Positions 6,981 through 14,511 of a stretch of 15,628 nt of DNA are shown in pieces. The notes under the pieces are model-generated. The model searched no databases. It saw only the letters and a program-made list of their open reading frames with translations, and was not told where the DNA came from. The first letter of the stretch is position 1; every line of letters begins with the position of its first letter. Source of the stretch: Chloroflexi bacterium UBA4733 (GTDB lineage: Bacteria > Chloroflexota > UBA4733); NCBI GenBank assembly GCA_002404055.1, contig DHIZ01000303.1, positions 1 to 15,628 of the forward strand, written 5' to 3'. The position numbers were made by a program, and so were the translations under genes.

Positions 6981-7027
6981 GATGCATGGGTGACTCGGTT
7001 AGTGTAGTGGTTGGTGTAGTAAACGCG

Positions 7028-7064
7028 AAAGCCGCCTGGTTAGCATCGCCAACCAGGCGGCTTT
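7028..7064. terminator. Perfect 14-bp hairpin between divergent genes
   Basis: Arms 7028-7041 (AAAGCCGCCTGGTT) and 7051-7064 pair perfectly around a 9-base loop, followed on the plus strand by CCCTCTAA and preceded by an A-rich stretch. The form is that of an intrinsic terminator, but no gene ends here: the Apea-HEPN gene starts on the left and the recombinase element on the right. It may be a leftover terminator of a lost gene, or insulate the island from the element. The 314 bp between 6980 and 7295 otherwise holds only the R1 repeat and small inverted repeats. Confidence 0.55.
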
Positions 7065-7073
7065 CCCTCTAAT

Positions 7074-7115
7074 GGGGGGACTGTGACGGTCGCTGCGGCC
7101 CGGGGCAAAGTAGCC
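7074..7115 (+). repeat. Dispersed repeat copy R1
   Basis: Begins with GGGGGGACTGTGACGG, continues TCGCTGCGGCC, then GGGGCAAAGTAGCC. Its first 27 bases are the exact reverse complement of 7331-7357 (R2). It is also similar to R3 and R4. Confidence 0.75.
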
Positions 7116-7294
7116 TGGCGCTGATCGTCCTCGGCGATGTCAAGTGCCGAATCTCATTCTGGCAATCGCACTCTGACCAATTTCCCCGTCGCGTCGCCCG
7201 GTTGTTACGCGTGGCGTAGACTGCCGACCGGCGAAGAAATGCCGACACTCCCTATTCTCGGCACTTTTCCCGTTTTGCGGGTAGCGATTCACCG

Positions 7295-7924
7295 ATGGAG
7301 AAGCGACGGGGACCCGGCCAGTTTGCCCCTGGCCGCAGCGACCGTCACAGTCCCCCCCCCAAGCGCTTGCCCCCCGTCCCGAGCGAGGAGGAACTGCACC
7401 GCTACTACGAGGCAGTCTGGAGAGGTCGCCGGATCGGCGACGTCGTGCTCATCAAGACGCTGCTCTACACCGGCCTGCGGGTGAGCGAGCTCATCCAGGT
7501 CCGACTCGCGGACGTCGACCTGGACCGCTGCCAACTCCGGGTGAATCTCGGCAAAGGCAAGAAGGATCGTGTCGTTCCCTTCCCGAAAGCCTTCAAAGAA
7601 ACGCTGGCCGCGCACATGGCCGCACTGCAGGCCAAAGGCGCCGCCTACCTGTTCGAATCGTCGTGGAAGAAGCCCTACAGCGATCGGGGCGTGCGGCGCA
7701 TGCTGGAGCGCTACGCCACGGCGGCCGGCATCGCCCGCAACGTCTCGCCCCATCAACTCCGCCACTTCCTGTTCACGTGGTTGAAAAAGCAGGGCGTCGA
7801 CGATGCTTTGATCCAGCCCTATTCCGGGCACGCCAGCCGGCAGTCGCTGGAGGTCTACTCCCTCCTGGCTATCGGCGACGCCCAAGCGGAGTACGAGCGG
7901 GTCATCGGCCGCTTCCCGGTCTGA
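7295..7924 (+). CDS. Compact tyrosine recombinase (catalytic domain only)
   Basis: A 209-residue recombinase made of the catalytic domain alone, without the SAM-like core-binding domain. The catalytic set is present: R62 (TGLRVSELI), K87 (GKGKKDR), H153 and R156 (PHQLRHFLF), H179 ([12 protein letters not shown]) and Y188. The typical end IGRFPV is intact. From memory, proteins of this short type, starting near [11 protein letters not shown] and ending GRFPV, are common in Chloroflexota, so the shortness may be natural. The start is uncertain: ATG at 7295 has no ribosome-binding site, and codons 8-21 lie inside repeat R2. Repeat R3 begins 3 bases after the stop. Its close framing by repeats suggests that these are its own recombination or transposition ends. 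Confidence 0.85.
   Translation: MEKRRGPGQFAPGRSDRHSPPPKRLPPVPSEEELHRYYEAVWRGRRIGDVVLIKTLLYTGLRVSELIQVRLADVDLDRCQLRVNLGKGKKDRVVPFPKAFKETLAAHMAALQAKGAAYLFESSWKKPYSDRGVRRMLERYATAAGIARNVSPHQLRHFLFTWLKKQGVDDALIQPYSGHASRQSLEVYSLLAIGDAQAEYERVIGRFPV
7316..7357 (-). repeat. Dispersed repeat copy R2, overlapping the recombinase start
   Basis: Inverted copy of R1; bases 7331-7357 match R1 perfectly over 27 bases, and the inner part (GGCCAGTTTGCCCC) diverges slightly. It lies within the first codons of the recombinase frame and runs on into a stretch of nine C. Confidence 0.75.
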
Positions 7925-7926
7925 GC

Positions 7927-7966
7927 GCTACTTTGCCCCTGGCCGTAGCGACCTTAACACCCCCCC
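7927..7966 (-). repeat. Dispersed repeat copy R3, after the recombinase stop
   Basis: GCTACTTTGCCCCTGGCC, then GTAGCGACC, ending in CCCCCC; same orientation as R2 and inverted to R1. It differs from R1 and R2 at the TTAACA segment. It separates the recombinase from the end of the leftward regulator gene. Confidence 0.65.
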
Positions 7967-7993
7967 TAGCCATAGGGAGCGTGGCCAACCGAT

Positions 7994-10348
7994 TCAGGCA
8001 TCCTCGTCGAGCGCGCCGGCGACGGCCTGGTCCAGCGTCAGCGCCCGTCCCCTCGCCCACGCTGTCGCCGCGGCTTCGGCGCTCAATCCCTGGCGAGCCG
8101 CCGTAAGCCTGCGCTCGAAGCCGCGACGGTACGTCGGCGCCAGCCGGATGCCGAACGCGTCGGCGAGCCCTGTGGCTGCGCCCGCCAAACGCATGGCCCG
8201 CTCCGGCCGCCCTTCGGCGGCCGCCAGGCCGGCGAAGGCGATGAGCGAGTACACCGTCCCTATCGCGTCGGCGTGCTCCCGCCAAATGGTGAGGCTTTCC
8301 GCGAACAGCGAGCGCGCGGCCGGGTAGTCGCCACGATCGAGGGCCAGGCAGCCCAGGTCATGCGGCGGCCAGGGCAGGAGCTTGGGATTCCCGACGGCGC
8401 GGGCCAGTTGCCGGGCCTGCTCGTACAGCACCCGGGCCCCGGCGAAGTCGCCGAGCGCATGGGCCGCCTCGCCCAGCCGGTTCACCGTGCTGGCGATGCC
8501 GGCGCGGTCCCCTACCTCCCGCTGGATGGCAAGACTCTCCTCGAGCAGGGCGCGTGCCGCCAGGTGGTCGCCCTGCTCGCGCCGGGTCAGGGCCAGCATG
8601 CTCAAGGCGGCCGCCACGCCGGCCCGGTTGCCTACCCGGCGCTGGGCCGCCAAGAGCCGCTCCGCCAGGGCCTGGGCGGCGGCGTAGTCGCCGCCACAGA
8701 AATGGGCAAGGCCGGCTGCCCCGGCCAGCGCCCGCACCACCGCCGGCGAGGGCTCGGCCTCCATGTCCGCGGTCAGCAGCGTTCGGAGCAGGGCCTGACC
8801 CTCCGCCAGGTGCCCCCGGCGGTACCCGGCCTGCTCGAGTGCCCCGACGAGGCCCAGGCCGCGTGCGACCTCCTGACGGTCCAGCAGCCAGCGCCAGGCG
8901 GCCCGCAGGTTGCCGTGCTCCGTCGCCGCCAGGGCCACCATTGCCCGCTTCGCGGCCAGGTCGAGCTCGAGGGGGGCCGCGGCGCCCACGTCCGCCAGCG
9001 CCAGGTAGTAGGCGGCGTGACGGGCGCGGAGGGCCTCATCCTCTCCGCTCGCCAGCAACCGTTCGCCGGCGTACTCCCGCAGCGTCTCCAGCATGCGGTA
9101 ACGCCCGGCCCCGGGGGGCCTTTCCTCCACCACCACCAGCGACTGGTCCACCAGCCGGATCAAGTGCGCCAGGACGTCCTCCCGGTCTATGCCGTCGCCC
9201 GAGCACACCGCCTCTGCCGCCTCCAACGTCCAGCCGCCGGTGAACACGGCGAGCCGCCGGAAGATGACGCGCGCCGGCTCATCGAGCAGGTCATAGCTCC
9301 CGTCCATGGTCGCCCGCAGCGTCTGCTGGCGGGTCGGCGCCGTCCGGCCACCGGTCAGCAGGCGGAACTGGCCGTCCAGCCTGAGGGTGACCTCGTCCAG
9401 CGTCAGCGCCCGAACTAGCGGCGCCGCCAGCTCGATGGCGAGTGGCAGGCCGTCCAGGCGCCGGCAGAGCCGGGCCACGACCGGGATGTCCTCGATCGGG
9501 AGGCGGAACGTCGGGTGCGCCGCCGCCGCGCGCTCGAGGAATAGGCGCCCCGCCGCACTCCGGCGCAGCTCCTCCAGCGTCGCCGCATCGGCGGCGGGCA
9601 GACCGAGGGGCGCCAGGCGCCAGACGGTCTCGCCCGTAATCCCCAGGGGCTCCCGGCTCGTGGTCAGCACCCGCACGCTTTCGCAGCCGAGCAGGAGCGC
9701 CTCTGCCGTCCGGGCGCAGGCGGCGGCGAGGTGCTCGCAGTTGTCGAGCACGAGCAGCAGCTTCCGCCGCCGGAGCGCCGTCATCAGGGTCAGGATCGCT
9801 GGCGCGGGGCGATGCTCCTCCACACCCAGGGCGGCGGCGATAGCCGAAGGGATCAGGTCGGGGTCGCCGAGGCCGGCGAGTTCGACCAGCCCCACCTCCA
9901 CGGCGGACGTCTCCGCCAGGGTAGCAGCCACCGCCAGGGCCAGCCGGGTCTTGCCGACGCCGCCGGGACCGGTCAATGTGACCAACCGGGCGCGATCGAG
10001 CAGATGCTGGACCGCTGCCGTATCCCGCTCCCGCCCGACGAAGCTGGTGAGCGGGTGCGGCAGGTTGGGTGTCGGCAGCGCGGGGTCGAGCGGCGCCAGC
10101 AGCGACCGGCGCTGGCGGGGGGCCGTAGCCGCTTCCCGGAAGGCGTGTTCGCCCGCGCCGGCCAGCTGCAGCGCCGTGACCAGTCGCTGGACGGTATCGC
10201 GGTAGGGATGGGTTACCCCCCGTTCCAGCTTCTGGATGCCGTCCACGCTCAGGCCGGCCCGCTCTGCCAGCGCCTCCTGGGTCAGCTCGGCCGTGTGGCG
10301 GTGACGCCGGAGCAATTCGCCGAAAGCCGTCGGTGCGATGGTGGACAT
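7994..10348 (-). CDS. XRE-HTH / NB-ARC ATPase / TPR transcriptional regulator
   Basis: A 784-residue STAND-type regulator. Residues 6-62 form an XRE/Cro helix-turn-helix (LTQEALAERAGLSVDGIQKL). An NB-ARC-type ATPase follows: FVGRERD (103-109), Walker A GPGGVGKT (127-134), Walker B LLLVLD (197-202), sensor TTSREPLG (229-236) and GLPLAIELAA (300-309). The C-terminal half is rich in TPR-like helical repeats (for example DYAAAQALAERLLAAQRRVG, DHLAARALLEESLAIQREVG). Such proteins are thought to bind a ligand or partner through the repeats and switch transcription with ATP. ATG at 10348 has AAGGAG six bases upstream; the longer frame to 10495 is not convincing. The gene diverges from the surface-protein cluster starting at 10549, which it may control. 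The ligand is unknown. Confidence 0.92.
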   Translation of the reverse strand: MSTIAPTAFGELLRRHRHTAELTQEALAERAGLSVDGIQKLERGVTHPYRDTVQRLVTALQLAGAGEHAFREAATAPRQRRSLLAPLDPALPTPNLPHPLTSFVGRERDTAAVQHLLDRARLVTLTGPGGVGKTRLALAVAATLAETSAVEVGLVELAGLGDPDLIPSAIAAALGVEEHRPAPAILTLMTALRRRKLLLVLDNCEHLAAACARTAEALLLGCESVRVLTTSREPLGITGETVWRLAPLGLPAADAATLEELRRSAAGRLFLERAAAAHPTFRLPIEDIPVVARLCRRLDGLPLAIELAAPLVRALTLDEVTLRLDGQFRLLTGGRTAPTRQQTLRATMDGSYDLLDEPARVIFRRLAVFTGGWTLEAAEAVCSGDGIDREDVLAHLIRLVDQSLVVVEERPPGAGRYRMLETLREYAGERLLASGEDEALRARHAAYYLALADVGAAAPLELDLAAKRAMVALAATEHGNLRAAWRWLLDRQEVARGLGLVGALEQAGYRRGHLAEGQALLRTLLTADMEAEPSPAVVRALAGAAGLAHFCGGDYAAAQALAERLLAAQRRVGNRAGVAAALSMLALTRREQGDHLAARALLEESLAIQREVGDRAGIASTVNRLGEAAHALGDFAGARVLYEQARQLARAVGNPKLLPWPPHDLGCLALDRGDYPAARSLFAESLTIWREHADAIGTVYSLIAFAGLAAAEGRPERAMRLAGAATGLADAFGIRLAPTYRRGFERRLTAARQGLSAEAAATAWARGRALTLDQAVAGALDEDA

Positions 10349-10401
10349 CCATTGCTCCTTCTCTGGGGCCGCCAAGGCCGGCACGAAGGCGCCGCATCGG
10401 A

Positions 10402-10424
10402 GCCGCCTGCTCCGAACAGGCGGC
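10402..10424. promoter_or_regulatory. Inverted repeat in the divergent control region
   Basis: GCCGCCTG (10402-10409) and CAGGCGGC (10417-10424) flank a 7-base centre, 54 bases before the regulator ATG and 125 bases before the divergent gene. It may be an operator for the regulator or a leader hairpin. The 200-bp gap shows no strong -35/-10 pair by eye. Confidence 0.35.
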
Positions 10425-10548
10425 CAACTAGGCGGGTAGGCGGTGGCAGCGGCGTGCCCGGACGCGGAGAGTGTAGCAGGACGGGGGGGCGGCACGGTCT
10501 AGTTGGGACGTGGTCGCCGTGGTCTCCCGACAAGGATGGAGCAAAGCG

Positions 10549-11007
10549 GTGAGCGGCTACGCCATCCCAGGCTGGCGGCTGCTCCTGTTCCTGGCGCTCC
10601 GGCGTCTTACGCCGCTCGGGGCGGTCCTGGTTGCCAGCGGGCTGACCATGGCGTTGGCGTTGCCCTTCCGCCTGGCCCTCACGCCCACCTTTAGGGTGAC
10701 CGTAACTGTCTCGGCCGTGGATAACGACTCCCCGCCGATTGCGGCAATCGAGGTCTTCGCCGGGCGCTGCCTCCGCGCCGAAGCGACCCCCTCGCCTGCG
10801 GGTGCCGCCACCTTCGTGCTGCCGCCGGCCGACTACGTCGTCACCGCCCAGCCGGACGCCAACGGCCTGGAGGCCGGCTGGGCCATGGACAAGGCGCCGA
10901 TCCACCTCGACCGGGACTTGGACGTCGCCGTCGACCACGCAGTGGTCCCGGGATCGGACCTCGCTTCCATGGGCGTGGCCCCGCCGCCGCGCTGCCCGGC
11001 GCGGTGA
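10549..11007 (+). CDS. Membrane-anchored beta-rich protein, unknown function
   Basis: A 152-residue protein. A hydrophobic N-terminal region (about residues 9-45: RLLLFLALRR, then GAVLVASGLTMALALPF) should anchor it in the membrane. The outside part has the strand pattern of a carboxypeptidase-regulatory or transthyretin-like beta sandwich (AAIEVFAGRCLRAEATPSPA, then AATFVLPPADYVVTAQ). GTG at 10549 is chosen because GGAG lies 7 bases upstream; an upstream GTG at 10510 is possible. It is the first gene of a rightward cluster and is divergent from the large regulator. I cannot name a family. Confidence 0.65.
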   Translation: MSGYAIPGWRLLLFLALRRLTPLGAVLVASGLTMALALPFRLALTPTFRVTVTVSAVDNDSPPIAAIEVFAGRCLRAEATPSPAGAATFVLPPADYVVTAQPDANGLEAGWAMDKAPIHLDRDLDVAVDHAVVPGSDLASMGVAPPPRCPAR

Positions 11008-11082
11008 AGGGACCCGACCCCGCCGCCGGGCCGGACGGTCCCCGCGTCGGGCTGGCCGGGACAGAACGAACGGAGTGCCCGG

Positions 11083-11916
11083 ATGATCGATGAACGGCTG
11101 GCGGTGCGCATCGGCCTGCGCCTCCGACCTTTGCGGCGCCACGGCCTCCTGCGTTGGGCGCTGCGCAGCGGCGCCGCGCTGGCGTTCGTACTCCCGCTGC
11201 TCCTGTTCGCGCCGGCGAGACTCGCCCAACTCGCCTCGCCCCTCCACACGGTCCCGCTGCCGACGACGGGTGCAGTGGCCGGGCTGACGGTCGATCCCGT
11301 CCTAGACCGGGTGTTCGTTGTCGGCGCCGACGGAACGGTGTGGGTGCTGGACGGGACGGGCAGGCGCAGGCTTGGCGCCCACGAGGGCGGGCAACCGCTA
11401 GGGATCACGGGAGCGTTGGGCGTGGACGCGCTGCGCCACCGGCTGTACGTGGCGACGATGGCCGGAGGCGTCGAGGTACTCGACGGCAGGACCGGCGCGC
11501 CCGACGCGCCTCTACCGTTCGCGGCCGTGACCGGCCTGGCCGTCGATACCACCGCCAACCGACTGCTCCTGTCCCGGCCTGCCGGGCGGTCGCTCACGGT
11601 GCTGAACGCGGAGACGCGTCGGGTGATCGCTACTCTTGCGGGCACGTGGGTGCCGGGCGCACTGGCGGTGGACCAGACGCTCCGCCGCGTCTATGTCGCT
11701 GACGTGGGCAGCGCCAGCCTCGTGATGCTCGATGCCGATACCTTCGCGACCCTAACGACCGTGGAACTCGGCCTCTCTCCCGCCGCCATCGCGGTCGAAC
11801 CGAGCACCCACCGCGTCTACGTCGTCGATCCCCTCGGCGCACGTCTCGCGGAATATGCGCGGGAAGGCGGTAGCGAAGCAATGGCGTGGGAAGGAGGTGC
11901 GGATGGACAGCGGTGA
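11083..11916 (+). CDS. Membrane-anchored YncE-like beta-propeller protein
   Basis: A 277-residue protein. A basic N-terminus and hydrophobic segment (about 28-50, ALAFVLPLLLFAPARL) anchor or export it. The rest consists of repeated strands of about 40 residues of the YVTN/YncE kind: DRVFVVGADGTVWVLDG, HRLYVATMAGGVEVLDG, NRLLLSRPAGRSLTVLNAE, RRVYVADVGSASLVMLDAD and HRVYVVDPLG. Such propellers usually act outside the membrane as binding or scaffold proteins; no enzyme motif is visible. ATG at 11083 has GGAG 7 bases upstream. It lies 75 bp after the previous gene and is probably cotranscribed. With five visible blades it is short for a seven-blade propeller. Confidence 0.8.
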   Translation: MIDERLAVRIGLRLRPLRRHGLLRWALRSGAALAFVLPLLLFAPARLAQLASPLHTVPLPTTGAVAGLTVDPVLDRVFVVGADGTVWVLDGTGRRRLGAHEGGQPLGITGALGVDALRHRLYVATMAGGVEVLDGRTGAPDAPLPFAAVTGLAVDTTANRLLLSRPAGRSLTVLNAETRRVIATLAGTWVPGALAVDQTLRRVYVADVGSASLVMLDADTFATLTTVELGLSPAAIAVEPSTHRVYVVDPLGARLAEYAREGGSEAMAWEGGADGQR

Positions 11917-11956
11917 TTGGTGAACGCGCGACGCGATCTGGTGTGGAGGATCCAAT

Positions 11957-12016
11957 TCAGTCGGAAAGGAAGTGGCAATGCGCAACTCAGTCGGAAAGGA
12001 AGTGGCAATGCGCAAC
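11957..12016 (+). repeat. Exact 30-bp tandem duplication of ribosome-binding site and start
   Basis: Bases 11957-11986 and 11987-12016 are identical. Each unit carries AAGGAAG and an ATG followed by CGCAAC. The unit length is ten codons, so both starts are in the same frame. Confidence 0.95.
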
Positions 12017-12652
12017 ATTGGCGGCAGGGGAAGCAGCGCTACACGGCTGGTCGTCACAGCGATCCTGGCGGTCGGTGCGCTCCTGGTCTCCGCCGTCGGC
12101 GCGTCCGCCCAGGGGGCGGACCCGCTCGCGGTGGTCCAGCGCTTCTACGATCTCCGCAACGCCGGCAACGTGGCAGGGTCCATGGCGCTGGTCGCGGACG
12201 ACGTCCGTCTGGTAGGCGGCCCGGCATGCACCGTCGCCAAGCCTTGCATCGGCCGGGACGCCGTTCAGCGCGACATGGTGCAGAATTTCCTGCCGCTGCA
12301 CGCCCACCTGACCATCGTCGGCGCCCCTCAGGTCTCCGGCGATCAGGTCAAGGCGCGGGCCGCGGTTACTTCCGATCGGACGCGGGCCGCGGGGGTGGAC
12401 CGGCAAGTCGTGAACCTCACCGTGGTCGTGCGCGACGGCAAGATCGAGAGCGGTCTGAGCCAGCCGGACCCGAGCGACCCGCAGACGGCGAAGTTCCTGG
12501 CGTTCGAGCAGGCGCAGGCAGCCGCGGCGGTGACCAACATGCCCGCCACGGGCGGCGGGGGAACCGTGACCCTGCCCTCCCTGGCCTGGCTCGCCGGCGC
12601 GCTTCTCCTAGCCCTTGGTCTGGCCATCCGCTGGGCGACGCGAGCGCGCTAG
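12008..12652 (+). CDS. Secreted NTF2/SnoaL-like protein with MPATG-type C-terminal anchor
   Basis: A 214-residue protein from ATG at 12008, or 224 from ATG at 11978; both have identical ribosome-binding sites owing to a tandem duplication. Residues 1-35 form a signal peptide (LVVTAILAVGALLVSAVG, then ASAQ). Residues about 37-150 resemble an NTF2/SnoaL-like fold (DPLAVVQRFYDLRNAGNVAG, then DVRLVGGPACTVAKPCIGRD). The C-terminus has MPATGGGG (from about residue 178), a hydrophobic segment and a basic tail, the layout of a cell-surface sorting signal. NTF2 folds bind small molecules or act as hydrolases or isomerases; no catalytic set is clear. I chose 12008 as it gives the more usual signal length. 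Confidence 0.8.
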   Translation: MRNIGGRGSSATRLVVTAILAVGALLVSAVGASAQGADPLAVVQRFYDLRNAGNVAGSMALVADDVRLVGGPACTVAKPCIGRDAVQRDMVQNFLPLHAHLTIVGAPQVSGDQVKARAAVTSDRTRAAGVDRQVVNLTVVVRDGKIESGLSQPDPSDPQTAKFLAFEQAQAAAAVTNMPATGGGGTVTLPSLAWLAGALLLALGLAIRWATRAR

Positions 12653-12711
12653 CGCTCGGCCCTCGCGGTCGGGGCAGTGTGGTATGTCGGGGCGGGAAGG
12701 GGGGCGGAGTG

Positions 12712-13116
12712 ATGGGCGAGGATGCGGCGTTCGTGGCGGCGGTACATGCGCTCGATACGGCCTTCGTCCGCCACGCCGGCGAAGGCGAGCTGGGCCAGCT
12801 CGTCGCGGCCTGCTACGCCGCCGACGCCCTGCTGCTGCCGCCCAACCTGCCCCTCGTCCAGGGCCACGGCCAGATCCGCGAGTTCTTCCGCGAGCTGCTC
12901 GGGGCCGGCGCCTTTCGCGTGGCCCGCGAGACCAATTTGATCCACGCCGCCGGCACGATCGGCTATGGGGTTGGCCGCTACACCTGCGTCTGCCGTCAAG
13001 CGGTCGGAGAGGCGGCGCCCGACAGCGGCAAGTACCTGCTGGTGTATCGGCGCCAGGCCGACGGCGCCTGGAAGATCGCGCTCGACATGTTCAGCAGCAA
13101 TCTGCCCGCCGCCTGA
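12712..13116 (+). CDS. Cytosolic SnoaL-like / DUF4440-type NTF2-fold protein
   Basis: A 134-residue protein without a signal peptide. It has the NTF2/SnoaL pattern: an initial helix (FVAAVHALDTAFVRHAGEG), ACYAADALLLPPNLPLVQGH, then GQIREFFRELL, and strands ending DSGKYLLVYRRQADGAWKIA with a final LDMFSSN, as in the DUF4440 group. It is likely a small-molecule binding or isomerase-type fold; the substrate is unknown. ATG at 12712 follows the purine-rich GGGAAGGGGGGCGGAG. The longer frame back to 11917 only reads through the preceding gene out of frame. It follows the secreted NTF2-like gene by 59 bp, suggesting related roles. Confidence 0.82.
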   Translation: MGEDAAFVAAVHALDTAFVRHAGEGELGQLVAACYAADALLLPPNLPLVQGHGQIREFFRELLGAGAFRVARETNLIHAAGTIGYGVGRYTCVCRQAVGEAAPDSGKYLLVYRRQADGAWKIALDMFSSNLPAA

Positions 13117-13184
13117 CCGTGCGACGTCCCCAAGCTGTAAGGGGCATCGCTCGCTAGCACGGGAATGACGGCGGCGAGCTTCGT

Positions 13185-13204
13185 CCTTCCACGCGCGTGG
13201 AAGG
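13185..13204. promoter_or_regulatory. Perfect 20-bp palindrome
   Basis: CCTTCCACGCGCGTGGAAGG is its own reverse complement. It lies 69 bases after the SnoaL-like gene and 154 bases before the methyltransferase. It may be an operator for a dimeric regulator or a hairpin terminating the upstream operon, although it has no loop and no T-run. Confidence 0.45.
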
Positions 13205-13210
13205 CGGTCT

Positions 13211-13244
13211 GGGACGGTCGCTGCGGCCAGGGGCAGAGTTGGCC
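13211..13244 (+). repeat. Dispersed repeat copy R4
   Basis: GGGACGGTCGCTGCGGCC followed by AGGGGCAGAGTTGGCC matches R1/R2 closely, especially R2. There is no obvious partner of the same length; a short inverted match (AGCGACCG) occurs at 13257-13264. It may be a solo end or remnant. Confidence 0.65.
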
Positions 13245-13357
13245 CGGCGTCACGGAAGCGACCGCCAGGCGCAAAGGAGCGTTGGCGCTGACTCACCGGC
13301 GCGGCGGTGGGCGCTCGCCAGAGGGCGGGAATGACCGGCTCGAAAAGGGAGACGAAG

Positions 13358-14374
13358 ATGGAACAAGCAGGACAGCGTCCGTCCGCCGCGCTGATGCGGC
13401 TCGTCAACGGCTACCAGGTCTCGCAGGCGATCCACGTTGCCGCCACCCTCGGGATCGCCGACCTACTGGCGGATGGGCCGCGCACCAGCGACGACCTCGC
13501 CGCCGCGACCGACTGCGCCCCCCCGTCGTTCTACCGGCTGCTCCGCGCCCTTGCGAGCGTCGGCGTCTTCCGCGAGGAGGGCGGCCGGCGCTTCGCCATG
13601 ACCCCCTTGGGCGACTGCCTGCGCGCCGATAGGCCCGAGGGGGTCGGATTCCGGGCCCGCAGGCTCGGCCTCCCCTTCCATTGGCAACCGTGGGGGGATC
13701 TGCTGCGCAGCGTCCGGACCGGCGAGAATGCCTTCCGGCATCTGCACGGCATGGACCTGTGGGAGTACCAGACCCGGCACCCCGAGGCGGGAGCGATCTT
13801 CGATGCGGATATGACCAGCAACACCCGCCGCCAGGTCGCAGCGCTGCTGGCCGCCTATGACTTCGGGCGGTTCACGCGCCTTGTGGACGTGGGCGGCGGA
13901 CAGGGCGCGTTGCTTGCCGCGATCCTGGCCGAGCACCCCGCTGCTCACGGGGTGCTCTTTGACCGGCCGCAAGTAGTCGCGCAGGCCGAACCGCTGCTCC
14001 AGGCGGCCGACGTCGGAGACCGCTGCCAGGTGGTTGGGGGCAGTTTCTTCGAGTCGGTCCCGCCTGGCGGAGACGCCTACCTCCTGAAAGTCATCCTGCA
14101 CGACTGGGCGGACGAGCCGGCCATTGCCATTTTGCAGACGTGTCGGCGCGCCATCGGACCGACCGGAACCCTGCTGGTGATTGAACATGTCGTTGGTCCA
14201 CCGAATGAGGACGACGCCGGGAAGCGTATGGACCTGCACATGCTGGTGATGCTGGGCGGACGCGAGCGCACGCGCGAGGAGTGGACGGCGCTGCTGGCGA
14301 GCGGCGGGTTCCACCTGGCGGGAATCACCCCGACCGCGAGCGAGTTGAGCGTCATCGAGGGGTCGCCGGCCTAG
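13358..14374 (+). CDS. SAM-dependent O-methyltransferase, COMT/HIOMT-like
   Basis: A 338-residue enzyme of the small-molecule O-methyltransferase family. An N-terminal dimerisation and winged-helix domain (about 10-90: NGYQVSQAIHVAATLGIADL) is followed by the Rossmann domain. The SAM-binding loop VDVGGGQG (176-183), the catalytic base His in LHDWADE (H248) and the family motif GGRERTREEW (300-309) are all present. It transfers a methyl group from S-adenosylmethionine to a hydroxyl of an aromatic or polyketide-like substrate, which cannot be told from sequence. ATG at 13358 has AGGGAG 6-7 bases upstream; ATG at 13331 would add nine residues. It is separated from the preceding gene by 241 bp with a palindrome and R4, so it is probably transcribed separately. 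Confidence 0.9.
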   Translation: MEQAGQRPSAALMRLVNGYQVSQAIHVAATLGIADLLADGPRTSDDLAAATDCAPPSFYRLLRALASVGVFREEGGRRFAMTPLGDCLRADRPEGVGFRARRLGLPFHWQPWGDLLRSVRTGENAFRHLHGMDLWEYQTRHPEAGAIFDADMTSNTRRQVAALLAAYDFGRFTRLVDVGGGQGALLAAILAEHPAAHGVLFDRPQVVAQAEPLLQAADVGDRCQVVGGSFFESVPPGGDAYLLKVILHDWADEPAIAILQTCRRAIGPTGTLLVIEHVVGPPNEDDAGKRMDLHMLVMLGGRERTREEWTALLASGGFHLAGITPTASELSVIEGSPA

Positions 14375-14511
14375 CGGCGCCAAGGCCCGGTCGCCCTGGG
14401 CGCAACGCGCGCCCGGACGGTATCCCCACGTTGCCAGACTCTACCGGCCGCCAGAACAGGCGGGGCGGCGGAACAACGGTGCAAGAAAGCGCCGCAGGAT
14501 CAGCGCATGAA

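Larger units (their letters stand above)
7069..7969 (+). mobile_element. Candidate recombinase-encoding element bounded by R1 and R3
   Basis: The region from CTA at 7069 to TAG at 7969 is bounded by inverted copies of one repeat. R1 (left) and R3 (right) share six G/C at the edge, GGTCGCT.CGGCC, and GGGGCAAAGTAGC further in. The only gene inside is the compact tyrosine recombinase. R2, a perfect inverted partner of R1, lies inside at the start of the gene. The arrangement could be one 0.9-kb element, or a 290-bp R1-R2 unit placed against a gene that ends at R3. Boundaries and mobility are inference. Confidence 0.5.

Noticed and set aside
7137..7484. 115-codon frame between R1 and the recombinase
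   Set aside because: No ribosome-binding site, shadow composition and overlap with the recombinase; the stretch looks non-coding.
8273..9418. Long plus-strand frame opposite the regulator gene
   Set aside because: It is antisense to clear TPR and NB-ARC coding sequence and is low-complexity Gln/Gly/Arg; a high-GC shadow.
11917..12711. Long frame upstream of the SnoaL-like start
   Set aside because: It is the out-of-frame shadow of the secreted NTF2-like gene, rich in Arg, Gly and Pro; only the part from 12712 is coding.
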